Source of the DNA: Microbaculum marinum
GTDB lineage: Bacteria > Pseudomonadota > Alphaproteobacteria > Rhizobiales > Tepidamorphaceae
Length of the DNA: 64,000 nt
Assembly: GCF_042646165.1 (NCBI RefSeq)
Contig: NZ_JBHRTC010000011.1
Strand: one strand, 5' to 3'
The notes below the pieces were generated by a model. The model saw nothing but the letters and a program-made list of their open reading frames with translations. It was not told the DNA's origin and made no database searches. Within the stretch, counting starts at the first letter, position 1; each line of letters begins with the position of its first letter. Of this stretch, positions 8,288 through 16,348 are shown one piece after another. A program made the translations under genes and the position numbers.

Positions 8288-9859
8288 ATGAACGAAGTTG
8301 CGAACGCCACGAAGACGGCGCGGCCCCCGGCCGCGCCGTCCGGCGACCAAAGTCCGCTTCTGGAGATGCAGGGCATCTCCAAGGGGTTCCCCGGAGTCCA
8401 GGCCCTGGACGCGGTGGATTTCGACCTGCGCCGCGGCGAAGTGCACGTCCTGTTCGGCGAGAACGGGGCGGGAAAGTCGACGCTCATCAATGTCATAGCA
8501 GGCACATTTCCCCCCGATGCGGGTGCGTTCCGGTTCGAGGGCCGCGAGGTTCGCGGCCTGACCCCGCATCAGGCCCGCGTCATGGGCATCAGCCCGGTGT
8601 TCCAGGAATTCTCGCTGGTCCCAGACATGACCATCGAGGAGAACCTGTTCCTCGGCCGGGAGATCACCACGGGCGGCGTCCTCAACTCGCGGTCGATGAT
8701 GCGGCGCGCGAGGGAAGTGATCGACGAACTCGGCTTTCATCTCGATCCCAAGAAGAAGGTCCGTGAGCTCTCGCGCGCGCATCAGCAGATGACGGAAATC
8801 GCCAAGGCGCTGATGGGCAACGTCCGCCTGCTGATTCTCGACGAGCCGACGGCGTCGCTGACTGAAGCCGAGACCGTGCGCCTGTTCGGCCTGATCGACC
8901 GGCTGAAGCACGAGAATGTCGGCATCATCTACGTCTCTCACAGGATGCGGGAGATAAAGCAGCTCGCCGACCGCATCACCGTGCTGCGCGACGGCCGGCT
9001 GATCGAGACGCTCGACGCCGACGGCGTCAGCGAGAACGAACTGGTCGAGCTGATGACCGGCCGCAAGATCGACGTGCTGTTTCCCGCCATCGAACACAAG
9101 CCCGGCGAGACGCTCCTCAATGTCGTTGACCTCACGCTGGCCGATCGCAGCGTCGAAGGAGTCGACTTCCACGCCCGCGCCGGCGAGATCACCGGTGTGG
9201 CCGGGCTCGTCGGCTGCGGCAAGTCGGAGCTGATCCGGGCGATCTACGGGCTCGATGACATCGAAGCCGGCCGCATCGAGATCGACGGTGCATCGTATGC
9301 CCATCCCACGCCTGCCCGCAGCCTCAAGCGGGGCATCTGCTATTTTCCTTCCGACCGCGTCGTCGAGGGACTGGCGCTCAATCGGCCGATCCGCGAGAAC
9401 GCATCGATGGCGGCGCTCGACCTGGCCCAGTTCGCCCGTCTGCGCGTCCTACAACGGGCCAGCGAGCGCCGGGCCATCCAGGAGATCGTCGACAAGCTGC
9501 GGCTGCGCCCGCCGAACATCGAGCGCATCGTTGCCAACCTGTCAGGCGGCAATCGCCAGAAGGTGATGCTTGCGCGCGGCCTGACCCGCGAGACGACGCT
9601 GTTCCTGTTCGACGAGCCGACGGTCGGCATCGACGTCGGCGCCAAGATCGAAGTCTACGAGCTCATGAAGCAGCTCGTGGAAGCTGGCGCGGCGATCGTG
9701 CTCGTGTCATCCGAACTGCCGGAGGTCCTGAACCTCTCGAATCGTCTCTACGTGATGCACCGCGGGCGCATGGTCGCCGAGCTGACCGGCGATGACATCA
9801 ACGAGCAGGCCGTGCTGTCCAGCTTCTTCCAGGACGAGAGAGAGGTCGAATCCGCGTGA
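8288..9859 (+). CDS. Sugar-type ABC importer, double ATP-binding protein (RbsA/XylG family)
   Basis: A 523-residue protein with two nucleotide-binding domains. The first has Walker A GENGAGKST, a degenerate signature LSRAHQQ and Walker B LLILDEPTASL. The second has GLVGCGKSEL, the signature LSGGNRQK and LFLFDEPTVGID. Two domains in one chain are usual for ribose/xylose-type importers. I chose the ATG at 8288, preceded by GGCGGAG; a start at 8213 would overlap the binding-protein gene. It energises the permeases that follow. The solute is unknown and need not be a sugar, since the binding protein is TorT-like. Confidence 0.92.
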   Translation: MNEVANATKTARPPAAPSGDQSPLLEMQGISKGFPGVQALDAVDFDLRRGEVHVLFGENGAGKSTLINVIAGTFPPDAGAFRFEGREVRGLTPHQARVMGISPVFQEFSLVPDMTIEENLFLGREITTGGVLNSRSMMRRAREVIDELGFHLDPKKKVRELSRAHQQMTEIAKALMGNVRLLILDEPTASLTEAETVRLFGLIDRLKHENVGIIYVSHRMREIKQLADRITVLRDGRLIETLDADGVSENELVELMTGRKIDVLFPAIEHKPGETLLNVVDLTLADRSVEGVDFHARAGEITGVAGLVGCGKSELIRAIYGLDDIEAGRIEIDGASYAHPTPARSLKRGICYFPSDRVVEGLALNRPIRENASMAALDLAQFARLRVLQRASERRAIQEIVDKLRLRPPNIERIVANLSGGNRQKVMLARGLTRETTLFLFDEPTVGIDVGAKIEVYELMKQLVEAGAAIVLVSSELPEVLNLSNRLYVMHRGRMVAELTGDDINEQAVLSSFFQDEREVESA

Positions 9860-9866
9860 GGGGGCA

Positions 9867-10892
9867 ATGAACGTACGCATCCTGCAAGCGCAACCCCATC
9901 CGGAAACGGGGTTGGAACGGGCGTCCCGGGTGGCGGCCACCGTCGGCCTGCTGCCGATACTGCTCGTGCTGATGGTCCTGTTCATGGCCGTCGTCGAGCA
10001 GAAGTTCTTCGGCATGAACAACCTGTTCAACGTGCTGCGCAGCACCTCCTTTCTGGCCATCATCGCGGCCGGGCAGATGCTGGTCCTGATCGTCGGCGGC
10101 TTCGACCTGTCGGTGGGCGCCGTCATCGCGCTGACCAGCACCGTCATGGCCAAGGCGATGGCGCTGCTGTCTGCGGCGATGCCTGATCAGACGGCTGCCG
10201 TGATCATTCTGGGCGTCCTTGCCGGCCTCGGATGCGGGGTATTCATCGGCCTCATCAACGGGCTCTGCGTCGCGTTTCTGCGTATCTCACCGTTCATGGT
10301 GACGCTGGGCACGCTGTCCATCGCAACGGGCATCGGGCTTCTCCTGACCAACGGCATTCCGGTCTACGGAATGCCGGACGTGTTCGTGAAGGAATTCGGC
10401 CGGGCGCTGTGGTTCGGCCTGCCGGCGACGGTCTATGTGGCGGTCGCCCTGATCGCCATCGTCTGGTTCATCCAGCAGAGGACCAGGCTCGGTCGATACA
10501 TCTACGCCATCGGCGGCAACCTGCAGGCGGCGACCGTCTCCGGCGTCCCGGCCACGGGCTACCTGGTCCTGACCTACGTGATGTGCTCGGTGCTGGCGTC
10601 GATCACCGGCATCCTGATGACGGCGCGTCTCGGCTCGGGCCAGGCGACGATGGGCGGTAACGTCATGATGCTGCAGTCGATTGCGGCGGCCGTGATCGCC
10701 GGAGTGAGCCTGCGCGGCGGCATCGGCCGGGTGGAGCTTGTCGCTCTGGGGGCCCTGTTCCTGTCGATCCTGACCAACGCGATGAACCTGTTGCGGATCG
10801 ACAGCAAGATGCAGCTCGTCGTGCTCGGCATCATCGTTGTGGCGGCCGTCGCCCTGGACGAACTGGGCAAGCGGAGGCGGGTCCGTGACTGA
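9867..10892 (+). CDS. ABC importer permease 1 (RbsC family)
   Basis: A 341-residue inner-membrane protein with about nine to ten hydrophobic segments. It contains the family motifs GGFDLSVGAVIALTS and GGIGRVELVALGALFL. The start ATG at 9867 follows GAGGGGGCA, seven bases after the ATPase stop. Its stop overlaps the GTG start of permease 2 by eight bases (GTGACTGA), pointing to coupled translation and a heterodimeric membrane domain. Confidence 0.92.
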   Translation: MNVRILQAQPHPETGLERASRVAATVGLLPILLVLMVLFMAVVEQKFFGMNNLFNVLRSTSFLAIIAAGQMLVLIVGGFDLSVGAVIALTSTVMAKAMALLSAAMPDQTAAVIILGVLAGLGCGVFIGLINGLCVAFLRISPFMVTLGTLSIATGIGLLLTNGIPVYGMPDVFVKEFGRALWFGLPATVYVAVALIAIVWFIQQRTRLGRYIYAIGGNLQAATVSGVPATGYLVLTYVMCSVLASITGILMTARLGSGQATMGGNVMMLQSIAAAVIAGVSLRGGIGRVELVALGALFLSILTNAMNLLRIDSKMQLVVLGIIVVAAVALDELGKRRRVRD

Positions 10893-11886
10893 CGCAGCCC
10901 GCAACCCCGCCGAAGCAACCACGTTCCTGACCCGAGCGACGCTCATCCAGGCGCTGCTGCCGATCGCCCTGGTCCTGATGGTGCTCGGCTTCACGATCTT
11001 CGAGCCGCGGGTGATCTCGGCCGACAACCTGCTGAACATCACGATCCAGGCCAGCTATCTGGTGATCTTCGCGACCGCCCAGATGGTCGTGATCCTGACG
11101 CGCGGCTTCGACTTGTCGCTCGGCAATACCGTGTCGGCCGTCAGCGTCACCAGCGCCCTGGTGATGACCGGCATGGCCGGGGCGAACGGCGAGTCGGTCG
11201 CGACAGCGATCTTCCTCGGTGTCCTGATGGGGGCCGGCGTCGGGCTTGCGATCGGCCTGTTCAACGGGTTCGCGGTGGCCTGGCTCCGCGTCAACCCATT
11301 CGTCGCGACGCTGGGCAGCTTCAATATCGCGCTCGGGATCGCGACCATGGCCTCGGACGGCCGCCCGGTCTTCAACGTGCCCGACGAGTTCAGCAGGCTC
11401 GTCTACTCGGGGACGGTTCTCGGCATCCAGATGCCCATCATCCTGGCTGCGGCCGTGCTGGTCGTCATCTATTTCCTGCTCAACTACACGGTCTTCGGAC
11501 GCTCGCTCTACATCCTCGGCGCCAATCCCCGCGCGGCAACGGTGGCCGGACTGCCGAGCCGCCGCTACCTGATGATGGCCTACATGCTCTGCTCGCTGAT
11601 TGCCGTCGTCGGCGCGCTGATGCTCACCGGCCGGACCGGATCGGGCGAGCCCAATCTCGGTGGCAACCTGACTCTGGAGAGCATCGCCGCAGCGGTGATC
11701 GGCGGCGTCAGCCTGCGCGGAGGCCTGGGCGGCGTTCAGTCGTGCATCCTCGGCGCCCTCTTCATCACGGCGCTGTCGAACGGCATGAATCTCACGCGGG
11801 TCGATGGCTACGTCCAGATGATCGTGCTGGGCTGCGTGATCATCCTGGCGATCTTCCTCGATCGCCTGCGCACCTCACGGATGTGA
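10885..11886 (+). CDS. ABC importer permease 2 (RbsC family)
   Basis: A 333-residue permease with RGFDLSLGNTVSAVSV and GGVSLRGGLGGVQSCILGAL, the same signatures as its neighbour, so the two probably form the channel together. The GTG at 10885 has GGAGGCGGG just upstream and overlaps the stop of permease 1. It ends 73 bp before the LamB/YcsF gene, so the importer and the carboxylase genes may share a transcript. Confidence 0.92.
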   Translation: MTDAARNPAEATTFLTRATLIQALLPIALVLMVLGFTIFEPRVISADNLLNITIQASYLVIFATAQMVVILTRGFDLSLGNTVSAVSVTSALVMTGMAGANGESVATAIFLGVLMGAGVGLAIGLFNGFAVAWLRVNPFVATLGSFNIALGIATMASDGRPVFNVPDEFSRLVYSGTVLGIQMPIILAAAVLVVIYFLLNYTVFGRSLYILGANPRAATVAGLPSRRYLMMAYMLCSLIAVVGALMLTGRTGSGEPNLGGNLTLESIAAAVIGGVSLRGGLGGVQSCILGALFITALSNGMNLTRVDGYVQMIVLGCVIILAIFLDRLRTSRM

Positions 11887-11959
11887 TGCGGCGGTCGAGG
11901 GCTGCAGAATTCGGGCGCATCTCCGGATCGCCCAGGGGAACGAATGGAAGGAGAGGTCG

Positions 11960-12688
11960 ATGACGGTCATCAACTGCGACATGGGCGAAGGCTTCGGGCT
12001 CTACAAGATCGGCGACGACGCCGGCCTGATGCCGCTGATCAACGTCGCCAACGTCGCCTGCGGCTTCCACGCGTCCGACTTCAACCACATGCGCAACACG
12101 GTGAGGCTGGCCAAGGAGAACGGCGTCAAGGTCGGCGCCCACCCCTCGCTGCCGGATCTTCAGGGCTTCGGCCGCCGCGAGATGAAGATTTCCCGCGAGG
12201 AACTCGCCAACTGCCTGATCTACCAGATCGGTGCGCTGAAGGGGTTCCTCGACGCCGAGGGCATGACCCTCAACCACATCAAGCCGCACGGCTCGCTCTA
12301 CGGGATGGCCGGCCGCATGGAAGACATCGCCCACGGCGTGTGCGACGCCGCCGATGTCTTCAGAGTGCCGCTCTACGGGATCGTCGGGACGCTGCACGAG
12401 AAGGTCTACGAGGCGCGCGGCCACACGCTGGTCTCGGAGTTCTACGCCGACCTCGACTACAATGACGAAGGCATGACGATCATTACCCGCGAGCACCATG
12501 CCGTCGATCCGAAAGTCGCCGCCGAGCGTTGCCTGCGCGCCGTGACCGAGGGCAAGACGACGAGCGCGAACGGCAAGGAACTGACGGTGCGCGCAGATTC
12601 AATCTGCGTGCACTCGGATACGCCCAACGCCGTGGAGATCGCGACCGCCGTTCGCGACGCCGTGAAGCCCTATCTCGACGCGGCGTGA
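11960..12688 (+). CDS. pxpA: LamB/YcsF family protein (5-oxoprolinase subunit A-like)
   Basis: A 242-residue protein of the LamB/YcsF family. In PxpABC this subunit hydrolyses ATP-activated 5-oxoproline to glutamate. Typical segments are NCDMGEGFG at the N-terminus, ANVACGFHASD, VGAHPSLPDLQGFGRR and KPHGSLYG. A good AAGGAGAGG ribosome-binding site precedes the ATG. It is followed by carrier, biotin carboxylase and carboxyltransferase genes in one direction, so the enzyme is likely a biotin-dependent variant. The usual family substrate is 5-oxoproline; another lactam is possible because hyuA and a second carboxyltransferase pair are nearby. Confidence 0.86.
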   Translation: MTVINCDMGEGFGLYKIGDDAGLMPLINVANVACGFHASDFNHMRNTVRLAKENGVKVGAHPSLPDLQGFGRREMKISREELANCLIYQIGALKGFLDAEGMTLNHIKPHGSLYGMAGRMEDIAHGVCDAADVFRVPLYGIVGTLHEKVYEARGHTLVSEFYADLDYNDEGMTIITREHHAVDPKVAAERCLRAVTEGKTTSANGKELTVRADSICVHSDTPNAVEIATAVRDAVKPYLDAA

Positions 12689-12754
12689 GGCGGGCACGAT
12701 ACGGCAGCACGTTCGCCCGACGCCAACAGGATCAATCAGAAAAGAGTGCACATC

Positions 12755-12994
12755 ATGAGCAAGCAGATCCTTTCGCCCCTGCCCGGGACGTTCTATCGGC
12801 GGCCTTCCCCCGACAAGCCGGTCTACAAGGAAGAGGGCGATACCGTCGCGAACGGTGACGTCGTCGGGCTGGTCGAGGTCATGAAGACGTTCTACGAGGT
12901 GAAGGCCGACGCCGACGGCAAGGTGGCGAAGTTCCTCGTCGAAAACGAGGATCCCGTCCAGGCCGGCCAGCCGCTGGTCGAGCTCGAGGGCTGA
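12755..12994 (+). CDS. Free biotin carrier domain (BCCP-like)
   Basis: A 79-residue single biotinyl domain. The likely biotinylated lysine is residue 44 in VEVMKTFYEV, where classical acetyl-CoA carboxylase has EAMKM. The ATG at 12755 is preferred; a GTG at 12746 would add three residues. Such stand-alone carriers shuttle carboxybiotin between the biotin carboxylase encoded 20 bp downstream and a carboxyltransferase. It is much shorter than the AccB of fatty-acid synthesis (about 150 residues), supporting a catabolic role. Confidence 0.88.
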   Translation: MSKQILSPLPGTFYRRPSPDKPVYKEEGDTVANGDVVGLVEVMKTFYEVKADADGKVAKFLVENEDPVQAGQPLVELEG

Positions 12995-13014
12995 AGACCA
13001 GGGAGCCTGGCGTC

Positions 13015-14379
13015 GTGGCCATCGAAAAGCTGCTCATTGCCAATCGCGGCGAGATCGCCGTGCGCATCGTCCGGGCCGCGCGCGAGCTCGGCATATCCAC
13101 GGTGCAGGCCCACTCGGCGGCGGACGCGGAGTCCCTGGCCGTCAGGCTCGCCGACGAGGCCGTCGAGATCGGTCCGCCGCAGGCTGCCAAGTCCTACCTG
13201 AACATCGAGGCGGTCGTCGACGCCGCGAAGGCGGCCGGCGCGGACGCGGTGCACCCCGGCTACGGCTTCCTGGCGGAGAGTTCCCGCTTCGCCGACGCGG
13301 TCGAAGCCGCCGGCATGGTCTTCGTCGGACCCCGAGGCGACACGATCCGCATGATGGGCGACAAGGTGGAGGCGCGGACCGCCGCGGCGAACGCGGGCGT
13401 TCCGACGATTCCCGGCAGTGACGGGCGCATCGACGATGTCGCCGACGCCAAGGCGCTTGCCGGGGCGATCGGCTATCCGGTGATGATCAAGGCTGCCGCC
13501 GGCGGCGGCGGACGGGGCATTCGGATCGCCCACGACGAAGGCGAATTCGAGCACTTCTTCCAGATGGCGCAGACGGAGGCGCAGTCAGCCTTCGGCGACG
13601 GCGGACTATACGTGGAAAAGGTGATCGAACGGGCCAGGCACATCGAGGTGCAGGTCCTCGGCGACGGCTCGGATGTGATGCATTGCTTCGAACGGGAGTG
13701 CTCGCTGCAGCGCCGGCGCCAGAAGGTGTGGGAAGAGGCGCCGTCCTCCGCTCTCCGGCCGGCCGAGCGGGACAAGCTCTGCGCTTCCGCCGTGGCGCTG
13801 GCGAAATCCGTCAACTATCGCGGTGCGGGCACGCTCGAATATCTCTACGACGACGCCACGGGCGAATTCTACTTCATCGAGATGAACACCCGCATCCAGG
13901 TGGAGCATCCGGTCACCGAATGGGTCACCGGCCTCGACCTTGTCGGCGAGATGCTGAGAATCGCCGGTGGCGAGCCGCTGCGTTTCCGCCAGGAGGACAT
14001 CGCACTTCGCGGCCACGCGATCGAGGTGCGCCTCAACGCGGAAGATCCCGCCAACAATTTCATGCCTTTTCCCGGCATCGTCGGCACGCTCGGCGTTCCG
14101 GGCGGACCGGGCGTGCGCTTCGACACCATGCTCTATTCGGGCTACGCCATCCCCCCCTTCTACGATTCCCTGCTCGGCAAGCTGATCGTCTGGGGAGAGG
14201 ATCGTGTCCATGCGATCGAGCGGCTCAAGGGCGCGCTGGCGGAACTCGAAATCGCCGGGGTGAAGACGACGGCGCCGCTGTTCAAGGCACTGGCCGAGGA
14301 TGCCGATGTGAAGTCGGGCATGGTGCACACGCGATGGCTTGAGCGCTGGCTCGAAGACAATGCGTCCCGGCTGACCTGA
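13015..14379 (+). CDS. Biotin carboxylase (AccC-like)
   Basis: A 454-residue ATP-grasp enzyme that carboxylates biotin on the carrier with bicarbonate and ATP. It starts AIEKLLIANRGEIAVR, has the glycine-rich loop AAAGGGGRGIRIA and the segments IEVQVLGDG and VEHPVTEWVTG. The start is GTG at 13015 with GGGAGCC upstream. The length fits biotin carboxylases (about 450). It sits between the carrier and the second carboxyltransferase pair. It is the only biotin carboxylase I see in the window, so it may also serve the first pair at 2859-4718. Confidence 0.93.
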   Translation: MAIEKLLIANRGEIAVRIVRAARELGISTVQAHSAADAESLAVRLADEAVEIGPPQAAKSYLNIEAVVDAAKAAGADAVHPGYGFLAESSRFADAVEAAGMVFVGPRGDTIRMMGDKVEARTAAANAGVPTIPGSDGRIDDVADAKALAGAIGYPVMIKAAAGGGGRGIRIAHDEGEFEHFFQMAQTEAQSAFGDGGLYVEKVIERARHIEVQVLGDGSDVMHCFERECSLQRRRQKVWEEAPSSALRPAERDKLCASAVALAKSVNYRGAGTLEYLYDDATGEFYFIEMNTRIQVEHPVTEWVTGLDLVGEMLRIAGGEPLRFRQEDIALRGHAIEVRLNAEDPANNFMPFPGIVGTLGVPGGPGVRFDTMLYSGYAIPPFYDSLLGKLIVWGEDRVHAIERLKGALAELEIAGVKTTAPLFKALAEDADVKSGMVHTRWLERWLEDNASRLT

Positions 14380-14408
14380 GAAGAAATCGAGAGGGGGAGT
14401 CAAACGAG

Positions 14409-15284
14409 ATGAGCATGAGATACTCCTTCGGCGGCGACGAGCACGTCTTCGTCGAGGTGAACGAGGAGATGTCGCTCGAGGCTTTCTTCAAGTCCCTGTC
14501 GATCACCAACGCGGTGCGCGAGGCGAACATCAGGGGCGTCACCGAGATCTGCCCGGCCAACGCCTCCTTCCAGATCAAGTTCGACCCGGACGTCATCAAG
14601 CCCGACGACATGATGGCCGAACTCAAATCGCTCGAGGCAGCGGCAGAAAAGGCGGAAGCTCGCATCGAAACGCGCATCATCGAGGTTCCGGTCTTCTACC
14701 AGGATCCCTGGACCCACGAGACGCTGATGCGCTTCCGGGAGCGCCATCAGGATCCGAATTCCTCCGACATCGAATACGCCGCCCGCATCAACGGCTATGA
14801 CACGGTAGACTCCTTCATCGAGGCGCATTCGGGCGCCCCCTGGTTCGTCTCGATGGTGGGCTTCGTGTCGGGCTTGCCGTTCCTCTACCAGATGGTCGAG
14901 CGGCAACGGCAGATCGAGGTGCCGAAGTACCTGCGTCCCCGCACCGACACGCCGAAGCAGACGGTTGGTATCGGCGGGTGCTTCGGTTGCATCTATTCGG
15001 TGCGCGGCGCCGGCGGCTACCAGATGTTCGGCATCACCCCGATGACGATATTCGATCCGACGCAGGAGACGAATTACCTCTCCGACTTCATGGTCTTCTT
15101 CAGGCCTGGCGACATCGTCAAGTGGAAGCCGATCGACCGTGACGAATACGATGCGACGCTCGCTGACGTCGAGGCGAACCGGTTCACCCCGCGCATCCAC
15201 GACGTCACCTTCGACCTCGAGGAGTACGAGAAGGACATCGACGGCTACAACGCCAAGCTGATGGAGGGCCTCTATGGGAATTAA
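14409..15284 (+). CDS. Carboxyltransferase-domain protein, subunit 1 (PxpB/KipI-like), second copy
   Basis: A 291-residue allophanate hydrolase subunit 1 family protein, paralogous to 2859-3728. The C-terminal segment GGYQMFGITPMTIFDP matches the family signature and GGCFGCIYS precedes it. Its ATG follows AGGGGGAGTC. The last 11 bases overlap the subunit 2 gene, a sign of coupled synthesis of the two halves. With the LamB/YcsF protein, the carrier and biotin carboxylase it should form the catalytic core of a biotin-dependent 5-oxoprolinase-like or carboxylase enzyme. Confidence 0.88.
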   Translation: MSMRYSFGGDEHVFVEVNEEMSLEAFFKSLSITNAVREANIRGVTEICPANASFQIKFDPDVIKPDDMMAELKSLEAAAEKAEARIETRIIEVPVFYQDPWTHETLMRFRERHQDPNSSDIEYAARINGYDTVDSFIEAHSGAPWFVSMVGFVSGLPFLYQMVERQRQIEVPKYLRPRTDTPKQTVGIGGCFGCIYSVRGAGGYQMFGITPMTIFDPTQETNYLSDFMVFFRPGDIVKWKPIDRDEYDATLADVEANRFTPRIHDVTFDLEEYEKDIDGYNAKLMEGLYGN

Positions 15285-16245
15285 CGTCATCAACCCGGGG
15301 CTCGCCACGACAATCCAGGATCTGGGACGGCCCGGCTACTACCATCTCGGCATCCCGGTCGGCGGCGCCATGGACCGGTTCGCGCTGCATTGCGCCAACC
15401 TGCTGGTGGGCAACGACGAGGGCGCGGCCTGCCTGGAATGCGTGTTCATGGGGCCGGAGCTCGAGTTCACGGAAGACGCGACCGTCGCCGTCACCGGAGC
15501 GGACCTGCCGCCGAAAGTCGACGGCGAAGTCAAAGAGACCTGGACCTCGTTCAAGGTGAAGTCGGGACAGGTGCTGTCCTTCGATTTCCTGAAGTCCGGC
15601 GCGCGCGCCTACATCGCCGTGTCCGGCGGAATCGACGTTCCTGTCCAGCTCGGAAGCCGATCGACATATGCCATCGGCGCGCTCGGCGGCTACCAGGGCA
15701 GGGCGATCGCCGCCGGCGACACGCTGCCGCTCGGCTCGGGTGCCGGCGCGGCCGAGGGGCGCAGCGTGCCCGCCGACATGCGCCGCATGCCGAAGGGGCC
15801 GGTGGAGCTGCGCATGCTGCCGGGCCTCTACTGGCACCGCATCACGAAGGAAGCAGGCGAGCACTTCTTCGACGATACCTGGAAGGTGGCGCCGGAATGC
15901 GACCGGATGGGCTACCGCTTCCGTGGCGGTCGGCCGCTCGACTTCGTGTCTCGCGAGCAGCCCTTCGGTGCCGGTTCTGATCCCTCCAACATCGTCGACG
16001 CCTGCTATCCCTACGGTTCGATCCAGGTGCCGGGCGGCACCGAGCCGATCGTGCTCCACCGCGACGCGGTGTCGGGGGGCGGCTACTTCATGCTCGGGAC
16101 GGTCATTTCCGCCGACATGGATCTGATCGGCCAGATGCAGCCGCACACCGAAACGAAGTTCGTGTCCGTGGAGATGGATGCTGCGCTTGCGGCCCGGCGG
16201 GAACGGCACGAGGCGTTGCAGAAAGTACGCGACGTGCTCGCCTGA
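15274..16245 (+). CDS. Biotin-dependent carboxyltransferase family protein, subunit 2 (PxpC/KipA-like), second copy
   Basis: A 323-residue CT_A_B-domain protein, partner of the preceding gene and paralogue of 3738-4718. It shows INPGLATTIQDLGRPGYYHL at the N-terminus, then ANLLVGNDEGAACLE, AVTGADLP and LGSRSTY. The ATG overlaps the end of subunit 1 by 11 bases. It is the last gene of the carboxylase set; 103 bp separate it from the CoxL-type gene. Confidence 0.89.
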   Translation: MGINVINPGLATTIQDLGRPGYYHLGIPVGGAMDRFALHCANLLVGNDEGAACLECVFMGPELEFTEDATVAVTGADLPPKVDGEVKETWTSFKVKSGQVLSFDFLKSGARAYIAVSGGIDVPVQLGSRSTYAIGALGGYQGRAIAAGDTLPLGSGAGAAEGRSVPADMRRMPKGPVELRMLPGLYWHRITKEAGEHFFDDTWKVAPECDRMGYRFRGGRPLDFVSREQPFGAGSDPSNIVDACYPYGSIQVPGGTEPIVLHRDAVSGGGYFMLGTVISADMDLIGQMQPHTETKFVSVEMDAALAARRERHEALQKVRDVLA

Positions 16246-16348
16246 GCATGGCGCTACTCGCCCGCTCGACGCGGGACGGGGAGAGGTGCGCGCAAGCGGT
16301 AACCTGTTTGTAGCGATGGATGCTCCGTCGCGGTGAGGAGTCTCGGTT

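Noticed and set aside
16250..16300. Possible further family B repeat between the carboxyltransferase and CoxL-type genes
   Set aside because: CCCGCTCGACGCGGG is a short hairpin without the CCACAAGGGGG module.
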